Assembly: GCA_007693845.1 (NCBI GenBank)
Contig: RECV01000155.1
Location: 1 to 50,966, forward strand
Direction: 5' to 3'
Length of the DNA: 50,966 bases
From: Phycisphaerales bacterium
GTDB taxonomy: Bacteria; Planctomycetota; Phycisphaerae; Phycisphaerales; SM1A02
Part shown: piece after piece, positions 7,957 through 14,185 of the stretch
Layout: each line of letters begins with the position of its first letter
How positions within the stretch are numbered: position 1 is the stretch's first letter
Notes under the pieces: generated by a model
What the model saw: the letters and a program-made list of their open reading frames with translations, nothing else
Database searches by the model: none
What the model was told of the DNA's origin: nothing
Position numbers and translations under genes: made by a program

Positions 7957-8385
7957 TCACTCCGGGCGCGTGTACTCTGCATCGAGAACGCAGCCGTCTT
8001 CATCGCGAGTGAGAATCCAGACTGAGCCCGTCTGGCATTGTTCGAACGGGATGTCGAGTGAATCGAGCAGATCCGGAATGTTGTCGCCGTGCGCGCAGAT
8101 GACATGTTCGCCGGGTTGATCCGGCAGTTGAATCGGTTGTCCTTCCATGATCGATTCGTCCACATTGAGTGGCAGGCCCGAACGTTCCGCCAGCGGTTCG
8201 AGCGTCTGCACGCAGCGTTGCGCGGGCGAGGTACGCAGCGACACCAGATTGCGTGATTCGAGAAATGCCGCCAACGCGAGCGATTGACGCTGACCGCGCA
8301 TCCGGAGCGGGCGCGCACTGTCGTCGCCCGTCCATTTCTCGCGGTTCTTCGCCTTGGCATGTCGGACGAGATAAATCTTCTGCAT
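7957..8385 (-). CDS. sixA: SixA-like phosphohistidine phosphatase (histidine phosphatase family)
   Basis: A 142-residue protein starting MQKIYLVRHAKA. LVRHAKA is the RH catalytic motif of the histidine phosphatase superfamily with the SixA-style lysine/alanine. The TSPAQRC segment and the later CAHGDNI segment supply the remaining phosphate-pocket residues. SixA proteins remove phosphate from histidine, in E. coli acting on phosphotransfer proteins. ATG 8385 is chosen over an upstream TTG (8409) because AGAGG sits 6-7 nt before it. It begins 20 bp after the DAHP synthase stop on the same strand, so the two are probably co-transcribed. The biological substrate is unknown. Confidence 0.82.
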   Translation of the reverse strand: MQKIYLVRHAKAKNREKWTGDDSARPLRMRGQRQSLALAAFLESRNLVSLRTSPAQRCVQTLEPLAERSGLPLNVDESIMEGQPIQLPDQPGEHVICAHGDNIPDLLDSLDIPFEQCQTGSVWILTRDEDGCVLDAEYTRPE

Positions 8386-8405
8386 AGCTTGCCTCTTGGG
8401 AACGT

Positions 8406-9791
8406 TCAACGCGCTGCTTCGGATGCAGCCACGCGACGGGCGATGATCATCGCCATTTCCAGCGACTGTTCGTAGTTGAGACGAGGATCGACCTGTGTGC
8501 GGTAGGCGCGTTGCAGATCATCTTCGTTGAGTCCGCGCGCGCCGCCGGTGCACTCGGTCACATCGTCACCGGTCAGCTCAAAATGCACCCCACCGAGGTA
8601 AGTGCCCTTCATGCGGTGAATCTCGAAGGCCTGTTCGAGTTCGACGAGGATGTGCTCGAACTTACGGGTCTTGAGCCCACTCGCGGTCATTTCCGTGTTG
8701 CCGTGCATCGGATCACAGATCCACAGCACCCGCTTGCCGGTTCTTTCCACCGCATCGATCAGCGGGGGAAGGCAGGTCGCGATCTGGTGCGCGCCGAAAC
8801 GCGTGATGATCGTCATGCGGCCCGGCTCGTTGTCCGGATGAAGCACGTTCAGCAGCCCCGTCAGCCAGTCGGCGGTCATTTCCGGCCCGATTTTCACGGC
8901 GATCGGGTTGGAGATGCCGCGGAAGTATTCCACGTGCGCGCTGTCGAGCGGACAGGTGCGCATGCCGAGCCACGGGAAGTGCGTCGAGAGGTTGTAAAAC
9001 CCGGTGCGGTGGGGAACCTGCCGGGTCTGCGCCTGTTCGTACGGCAGGAGCAGACCCTCGTGAGAGGTATAGAAATCGACCCGCCGCATCTGCCCGACCT
9101 GGATGCCAGCGAGCGTTTCCATGAAGCGCAGTGACTGGCCGATCGACTCGACGATCTTCTGGTACTCCGCGGCTTGCGGCGAATGACGCACGAACTCCAG
9201 GTCCCAGTATTCCGGATGGTGCAGATCCGCGAACCCGCCGTCAATCAGCGAGCGGATGAAGTTGATCGTCAGGGCCGATCGTTCGTAGCCGCGCAGCATG
9301 CGCACCGGATCGGGGGTGCGGGCTGCTTCGGTGAAGGCAATGTCGTTGACAATGTCGCCCCGGTAACTGGGCAGCGTCATGCCGTCGCGCGTCTCCAGAT
9401 CGCTGGAGCGCGGTTTGGCGTACTGTCCGCCGAAGCGGCCGACACGGATCACGCGCTTGTGCGTGCCGTGCACCAGCACGAGTGACATTTGCAGCAGAAT
9501 CTTCAGCTTGCTCGCGATAGCCGAGGCATCGCATTCATCGAACCGCTCGGCGCAGTCGCCACCCTGCAGAACGAATCGTTCGCCTTCCGCTGCTTCGGCG
9601 AGCTGGTGTTTCAACGCTTCGATCTCCCAGCTCGTCACCAGCGGCGGGAGCGACGCCAGTTGGCATATCACCGCTTCGACCGTCTCCGGATCGGGATACT
9701 TCGGCTGCTGCGCAGCGGGATGCTCACGCCAGGAGGTGGGGGACCAGGTGCGTGAAGTGGACGAGGCGGGCGTTGACGGATGAGCGGCCAT
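8406..9791 (-). CDS. Type II (AroAII) 3-deoxy-7-phosphoheptulonate (DAHP) synthase
   Basis: Catalyses condensation of phosphoenolpyruvate with erythrose 4-phosphate, the first step of aromatic amino acid synthesis, in the cytosol. Signature blocks of the plant/mycobacterial type II family are all present: FVLQGGDCAERF, RVGRFGGQYAKPRSS, WICDPMHGNTEMTASGLKTR and GGVHFELTGDDVTEC. From the ATG at 9791 the protein has 461 residues, the usual size. A longer in-frame reading back to 9992 exists, but it would run through a strong terminator hairpin (9907-9963), which argues for 9791. The structured leader upstream suggests regulated expression. Confidence 0.95.
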   Translation of the reverse strand: MAAHPSTPASSTSRTWSPTSWREHPAAQQPKYPDPETVEAVICQLASLPPLVTSWEIEALKHQLAEAAEGERFVLQGGDCAERFDECDASAIASKLKILLQMSLVLVHGTHKRVIRVGRFGGQYAKPRSSDLETRDGMTLPSYRGDIVNDIAFTEAARTPDPVRMLRGYERSALTINFIRSLIDGGFADLHHPEYWDLEFVRHSPQAAEYQKIVESIGQSLRFMETLAGIQVGQMRRVDFYTSHEGLLLPYEQAQTRQVPHRTGFYNLSTHFPWLGMRTCPLDSAHVEYFRGISNPIAVKIGPEMTADWLTGLLNVLHPDNEPGRMTIITRFGAHQIATCLPPLIDAVERTGKRVLWICDPMHGNTEMTASGLKTRKFEHILVELEQAFEIHRMKGTYLGGVHFELTGDDVTECTGGARGLNEDDLQRAYRTQVDPRLNYEQSLEMAMIIARRVAASEAAR

Positions 9792-9906
9792 GACCGTGAC
9801 ATCGTATCGGAAGCGCTTCGTCCCGGCTTGAGCACGGAGTTGCGTTGTCTTCCGATCGGCGTTGCGCGGCGAACGTGTGTCCGCCCCGGCGATCAGAACA
9901 GCGCGC

Positions 9907-9963
9907 AAAAAACCCCGTCGCCAGAGCGCGGCACGCCCAACCAGCTCTGCTCGTGCGACGGGG
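9907..9963 (-). terminator. Strong intrinsic terminator in the leader of the DAHP synthase gene
   Basis: On the minus strand CCCCGTCGC (9963-9955), a 5-nt bulge and CAGAGC pair with GCTCTG and GCGACGGGG, 15 bp in all, followed at once by six T (9912-9907). It lies 116 nt before the DAHP synthase ATG and about 210 nt after tRNA-Leu, both on the same strand. It could therefore end the tRNA transcript, act as an attenuator for the synthase gene, or both. Confidence 0.8.
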
Positions 9964-9967
9964 ACAC

Positions 9968-10079
9968 TTTCCGGGGACAGGGGCTCAGGCATCCGAGTGA
10001 AGCTGCATCTGCATGTTCAATCGGACCTGAGGTGGCTTTCGCAGTGACAGCGCGCCCTGTTCCGCAAAGCGTCCGGAAA
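9968..10079 (-). ncRNA. Candidate structured leader RNA or riboswitch-like element before DAHP synthase
   Basis: The minus-strand RNA closes on itself. TTTCCGG (10079-10073) pairs with CCGGAAA (9974-9968). After a 9-nt bulge, GGAACAGGG (10063-10055) pairs with CCCTGTCC (9982-9975) with one bulged A. Inside, CTCAGG-TCCGA (10031-10021) pairs with TCGGA-tg-CCTGAG (about 9995-9983), capped by a TGAA/TTCA stem. The terminator hairpin starts only 5 nt after the closing helix. A 9-codon frame (10014-9985, MQMQLHSDA) lies inside but has no aromatic codons. An independent small RNA is the main alternative reading. Confidence 0.5.
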
Positions 10080-10172
10080 AATCTCAATCCGTGTCGTGGT
10101 CTGTCGCGATGAGCCCGCTGGCGGCGTCCCGGCGGGGGCGCACCGGGAGCGACCGGCGGTGCTGCCGCTGAA

Positions 10173-10256
<84 letters not shown>

Positions 10257-10270
10257 GGGAATGAGGTAGG

Positions 10271-10299
10271 ATTATGACCGGTCCGTGACCGACGGACAA
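10271..10299 (-). promoter_or_regulatory. Promoter of tRNA-Leu
   Basis: On the minus strand TTGTCC (10299-10294) and CATAAT (10276-10271) are separated by 17 bp. The predicted start near 10264 is only about 8 nt before the tRNA 5' end. It may also supply the DAHP synthase gene by reading through the terminator at 9907-9963. Confidence 0.6.
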
Positions 10300-10351
10300 C
10301 AACGAATCTTCGCTGATTCTTTCCGCACCGCTTGTTCGGGAGATTGTGACC

Positions 10352-11149
10352 ATGAATTCCTTCAGTCAGTTTGCCGCCACCGTCATCGTCCCCACACTGG
10401 CCCGCATTGTGCTCTGCGCGGCGTTTTTGTCGGTCGGAGCCAACAAAGTCTTCAAGGATCACACGTTTGAATACGAACAGGCCCAGCGGCTGCACGAACT
10501 TGGCGTGCCGCTTACGCCGGTCAATTTGACGTCCTGGCGGCAGGGTGACACGTCATCCCCCGTTCGGCCCGCATCACTCGTGATGATGGATGATGAACGC
10601 CGTGGCGCTTCGCCGCCCGATCGTCCGACCCGCCCGGGCCCCGGCGCGACGCCCGTACCCGCCGACGACCCTGATGAATCCCCGAAAGAACGGGAGCCCG
10701 AGCCCGACCCGGACGAACCTGAGCCGACCGCTGTTGGTCCACTTGACCCGGGTGAATACCGCGCTGCGAGTATGCACAACATCACGCTTATGGTGGATTC
10801 CGCCGAATGGCCTTACCCCGTCTGGATGGCGCGAATCGCTGCTTTCACGGAACTGGTCGGCGGCGCCCTGCTGCTGGTCGGCCTCTTCAGCCGCATCTGG
10901 GGGCTCGGTCTGGCGATCGCGATGGGGGTGGCGTTCTATCTGGTCTCGATGGGCGTCAATCAGGTCCACACGATGGACCCGTTCACATTCGCGGAGAACA
11001 TCGGCGCGTTCAATACGTTGTACAGTCAGGCGGGGCTGTTCGTCCTTGCCTTCGGCATCTTTCTGACCGGCCCGGGGCCGTTGAGCATGGATCGCCTGCT
11101 TTTTGCGGCCGGCAGGTCGCGTTCCGGCGATGAAGCCGAGGATGACTAA
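10352..11149 (+). CDS. DoxX-family membrane protein with a large acidic insert
   Basis: A 265-residue protein. A first helix (about residues 8-30, ending SVGANKVFK) and three or four C-terminal helices (about 160-250, including LVGGALLLVGLFSR and the NQVHTMDPFTFAENIG stretch) match the DoxX/DoxD family of four-helix membrane proteins. Between them lie about 90 extra residues that are Pro/Asp/Glu-rich (for example EREPEPDPDEPEP) and probably disordered. In the usual family this gap is short. A GTG at 10346 is an alternative start. It is the first gene of the plus-strand cluster, 32 bp before the TonB-like/VWA gene. Role unknown; DoxX relatives have been linked to redox and membrane integrity. 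Confidence 0.75.
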   Translation: MNSFSQFAATVIVPTLARIVLCAAFLSVGANKVFKDHTFEYEQAQRLHELGVPLTPVNLTSWRQGDTSSPVRPASLVMMDDERRGASPPDRPTRPGPGATPVPADDPDESPKEREPEPDPDEPEPTAVGPLDPGEYRAASMHNITLMVDSAEWPYPVWMARIAAFTELVGGALLLVGLFSRIWGLGLAIAMGVAFYLVSMGVNQVHTMDPFTFAENIGAFNTLYSQAGLFVLAFGIFLTGPGPLSMDRLLFAAGRSRSGDEAEDD

Positions 11150-11181
11150 TGTGATCTTTTCGATCGTGGCGGAGTCCGCGC

Positions 11182-12216
11182 ATGGAGCCGAAGACGAAGC
11201 CCAATGAAACGGAAGTTGTCCCGCCGGCATCAGCGGAGGGGGACGAAGGGGCGCGCGAGCGTCTGGCCGCCCTCGGCGCGGAAAGCTCCGCCGAGCGCGC
11301 TGCCAAGACCGCCGTGCCCTGGCTCGTGTCGCTCTCCTTGCACGCCGGGCTGATCCTGCTCGGCTTTCTCATTACCTGGACCGTCGTCATGTTGACCGGC
11401 GATGAAGACCCAACCCTCGTCGTGGCGGATTTCGATGATCTGACCTATGACCCGGTTGTGGTGACCGATGCGGCGGAATCGCCCGCCGATGACGCGATCA
11501 CGCCCGATCTGGACGTCCCGCCGGTCGAAACCGACCAGCCCGATGATGTGGATCTGGTGGATCTCGAATCCCTCGATCTGCTTGGCGATCTGGACGTCGC
11601 GCCGGCCGAGCGGGACTTTGCGCCCGAGCCGCAGGAAGACGCCGCCCGGTTTATGGGCGTGTCCACCTCGAACGCCCGGGAGATCGTGTACGTCATCGAC
11701 GCCTCGGGGCCGATGATCGCCTATCTGCAGATCGTATTGCGGGAACTGACTCGGTCGCTCGATCAACTGAGCGACGAACAGCGGTTCGGCATCGTTTTTT
11801 TCCAGCGTGACGAAGCGATTGCCGTGCCCCCGCCGCGCCGGCTCGCCACCGCGACGGAGGCCGAAAAACGCCGCGCGCTCAACTGGATCGATGACAACAT
11901 CATCCCGCGCGGACGGTCGAATCCGATCAGCGCGCTGGAAACCGCATTGCAGCTCAATCCCGATGTGGTGTTCGTCCTCAGTGTGAATATCACCGGCGCG
12001 GGGGTGTACGAAGTCGATCAGGCCGATCTGCTTCAGCGGCTCGAGGAACTCAATCCCGTCCACCGCCGGACCGGCCAGCGACGGACGCAAATCAACTGCA
12101 TTCAATTTCTCGATCCCGATCCCCTGGATACGCTGCGGGTCATCGCGGATATTCACGGCGGGTCGCGGGGGTATCGCTTCGTCTCTCGCGCGGAACTCGG
12201 CCTCGCCAGCCCGTAA
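11182..12216 (+). CDS. TonB-like membrane-anchored protein with a von Willebrand A domain
   Basis: A 344-residue protein. Residues 1-46 are cytosolic and charged. Residues ~47-70 form one transmembrane helix (PWLVSLSLHAGLILLGFLI). It keeps Ser50 and His54 in the S-x3-H spacing that TonB uses to couple to ExbB/ExbD. Residues 75-155 are an acidic, Pro-containing linker, probably periplasmic. Residues ~165-335 form a von Willebrand A fold starting IVYVIDASGPM; its metal site DxSxS is partly degenerate (DASGP). No TonB C-terminal domain is present. The start ATG at 11182 follows GGCGGAG. exbB- and exbD-like genes follow directly, so it is probably the output subunit of that motor. This role is inference. 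Confidence 0.78.
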   Translation: MEPKTKPNETEVVPPASAEGDEGARERLAALGAESSAERAAKTAVPWLVSLSLHAGLILLGFLITWTVVMLTGDEDPTLVVADFDDLTYDPVVVTDAAESPADDAITPDLDVPPVETDQPDDVDLVDLESLDLLGDLDVAPAERDFAPEPQEDAARFMGVSTSNAREIVYVIDASGPMIAYLQIVLRELTRSLDQLSDEQRFGIVFFQRDEAIAVPPPRRLATATEAEKRRALNWIDDNIIPRGRSNPISALETALQLNPDVVFVLSVNITGAGVYEVDQADLLQRLEELNPVHRRTGQRRTQINCIQFLDPDPLDTLRVIADIHGGSRGYRFVSRAELGLASP

Positions 12217-12280
12217 GCTTTGCTGACTGTTTATTCTCGGTCGCGCTGATTCGGCGGCCACACGCTACGGAGTACGATTC

Positions 12281-13117
12281 ATGCCCAAACGATTCTGGTG
12301 GATGGTGATGACGGCCCTGCTTCTCGCGCTCGGCGCGGCGGGGGCGAATCTCGTGCAGGCGCAGAACGATGCGCCCGACCAAGCGCCTGCCCAATCGCCT
12401 GCGCCGACGGCGCAGCCCGCGGCCGAAGGCGACAGTCTCGCCGCTGCCTTCTTCATCTCACGACGGGTCGGTCCGGCCGGTGAGCGTTCCGTGGAAGTGG
12501 TGGGCAGCATGATCATCTGGTTCCTGCTCACGCTCTCCGCGGTGTCGATCGGCCTCATCGGCATGATGGCGATGACCAACCAGCGCAAGAGCATCGCCCC
12601 GCCCGGCGTCGTTGAGGAGATCCGCAAGCTGCTCACCGGCGGCAAGTATCGGGAAGCCATTGAACTGGCCAAGGAAGAGCCCAGTTTCTTCAGCCGCGTC
12701 ATGCACGGCGCGCTGCTTGAAGCCAACCACGGCTTCTCCGCCGTCATCCGAAGTCTCGAACAGATCTCCGATGAACTGACCACCCGGCGGCTGCGCCAGA
12801 TCGAGTATCTCAACATCATCGGCCAGGTCAGCCCGATGATCGGCCTGTTCGGCACGGTCTACGGCATGATCCTCGCCTTTCAGGCGATCGTCGCGGCGGG
12901 GGGCGACCCCGATCCGGTGCAACTCGCCGGCGGGATCTCCACCGCGCTGACCACCACCTTCTGGGGGCTGGTCGTCGCCATTCCCGCTCTTGCCGGCTAC
13001 GCCATTATCCGCAACAAAGTGGACGAACTGACCACGGAGGCCACGCTCAACGCGGAGGAGATTCTCAATCAGTTCCGCGCCCGCACGGCTCAAGCCGGCA
13101 GCGCACGAAAGGAGTAG
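12281..13117 (+). CDS. exbB: MotA/TolQ/ExbB-type proton channel
   Basis: A 278-residue protein with an N-terminal signal-like helix (residues 7-27), a Pro/Ala/Gln-rich stretch to ~50, and then three helices at ~73-96, ~188-208 and ~225-250. The second and third helices carry the family core (QVSPMIGLFGTVYGMILAFQ and LTTTFWGLVVAIPAL). ExbB/TolQ proteins form a pentameric channel which, with ExbD/TolR, turns proton flow into motion of a TonB-like partner. The signal-bearing N-terminus is the longer form seen in many non-proteobacterial ExbB proteins. An ATG start follows CGGAG. It sits between the TonB-like/VWA gene (64 bp upstream) and two exbD genes. Confidence 0.93.
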   Translation: MPKRFWWMVMTALLLALGAAGANLVQAQNDAPDQAPAQSPAPTAQPAAEGDSLAAAFFISRRVGPAGERSVEVVGSMIIWFLLTLSAVSIGLIGMMAMTNQRKSIAPPGVVEEIRKLLTGGKYREAIELAKEEPSFFSRVMHGALLEANHGFSAVIRSLEQISDELTTRRLRQIEYLNIIGQVSPMIGLFGTVYGMILAFQAIVAAGGDPDPVQLAGGISTALTTTFWGLVVAIPALAGYAIIRNKVDELTTEATLNAEEILNQFRARTAQAGSARKE

Positions 13118-13160
13118 CGATCCGAACCTCAGCCACGCCGTTCGGCGCAGGAATCCGTCC

Positions 13161-13646
13161 ATGAGTCAGGTCTTCAAACGAGGCAATGCCGCGGTCGAGT
13201 CGAACCTCACGCCGATGATCGACGTGACGTTCCTCCTGATCATTTTCTTCGTGCTGGTCTCCCGCATCGTGGATATCGAGCGCGTTGATCTGGCCCTGCC
13301 GCAGCCGGAAGATCCCGCTTCGATGAAGGTCGGCGACGAACCTCGCGCGGTGATCAACATCATGCCCGATCCCGATGGCGGCGCGCAGGCGTACCGGCTT
13401 GGCACGCGCAGCTTTGCGCCGGATGAAGCAGGCGTGGAAGCCATGATCGAACGACTTGCGGAGTTGTACCGCACGAGCCCGGAACTGCACGTCACCCTTC
13501 GCGCCGACCACCGCACCGAATACCACGCGATCGCACCGGTCATGCAGGCGGTCTCCCGAGCCGCGAGCCGCTCGGGTCGCGACGATGTGCTGGCTCGATT
13601 GAACCTGGCCATCATGCGCGATGATCGTCGGGGAGGGGGGCCGTAA
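13161..13646 (+). CDS. exbD: ExbD/TolR-family protein 1
   Basis: A 161-residue protein with a short cytosolic N-terminus, one helix starting at the invariant NLTPMIDVTFLLIIFFV and a periplasmic domain. Asp21 in this motif is the proton-carrying residue of ExbD/TolR. The periplasmic part ends with the usual helix-sheet region (VTLRADHRTEY). It pairs with the ExbB upstream. Its stop overlaps the start of a second, different exbD gene by one base, so both are translated from one message. Confidence 0.93.
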   Translation: MSQVFKRGNAAVESNLTPMIDVTFLLIIFFVLVSRIVDIERVDLALPQPEDPASMKVGDEPRAVINIMPDPDGGAQAYRLGTRSFAPDEAGVEAMIERLAELYRTSPELHVTLRADHRTEYHAIAPVMQAVSRAASRSGRDDVLARLNLAIMRDDRRGGGP

Positions 13647-14185
13647 TGAGCCGCGATCCGACGCGCCGTCCGAGTTCCGGTCGGCAGGAGATTATCCATC
13701 ACGTGCCCCGGCGGGTGAAGCGGGGCCGGCCGAGGCCGCGACTGTCACTCAACGCCACCGCGATGATCGACGTCGTCTTTCTATTGCTCGTGTACTTCCT
13801 CGTCGCCACGAATTTTCGGATGGGGGAGGAAGTCTATCGACTCGATCTGCCCGAACGCGGCGTTGCGGTGGAAGCCGATCCATTTCAACTCGACGAAACG
13901 CCGCTGCGTATTCGGGTGATCAGCACCGGTGCGCAACGCGGCAGCTACCGACTTTCACTCGACGAGCCGTTTCCGACGCCGGCCTCGTTCGATGACCTCT
14001 TTCATTTTCTCGAGCAGCGTCAGCGTGCGCCCGGGACCGGCACGGGTCTCTTTCTGCCGGACCATCCCATCATTATCGATCCCTCGCCTCAGACGCGCTG
14101 GGAACATGTGATGGGGGCGTTCAATGCAGCTGCGCGGGCACGCTACACCAACATCACGTTCAGCGAAGGGGGAACCGGATCATGA
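13646..14185 (+). CDS. ExbD/TolR-family protein 2
   Basis: A 179-residue second ExbD homologue. It has a longer basic N-terminus (residues 1-35, rich in Arg), then SLNATAMIDVVFLLLVYFLV with the conserved Asp at residue 42, and a periplasmic domain of ~120 residues. It is clearly diverged from the ExbD before it, so the pair may form the two different copies in the ExbD dimer. The start overlaps the previous stop (TAATG), and its own stop overlaps the next start (ATGATGA), marking tight translational coupling. Confidence 0.92.
   Translation: MSRDPTRRPSSGRQEIIHHVPRRVKRGRPRPRLSLNATAMIDVVFLLLVYFLVATNFRMGEEVYRLDLPERGVAVEADPFQLDETPLRIRVISTGAQRGSYRLSLDEPFPTPASFDDLFHFLEQRQRAPGTGTGLFLPDHPIIIDPSPQTRWEHVMGAFNAAARARYTNITFSEGGTGS

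Noticed and set aside
9792-9992. N-terminal extension of the DAHP synthase reading frame
   Set aside because: It would pass through a 15-bp terminator hairpin with U-tract and adds residues without any resemblance to the family; ATG 9791 is preferred.
10021-10035. CAGGTCCG segment resembling the conserved core of SRP (4.5S) RNA
   Set aside because: The GGAA tetraloop and the GGAAGCAGC partner strand of SRP RNA are missing, and the segment pairs instead in a long different helix.
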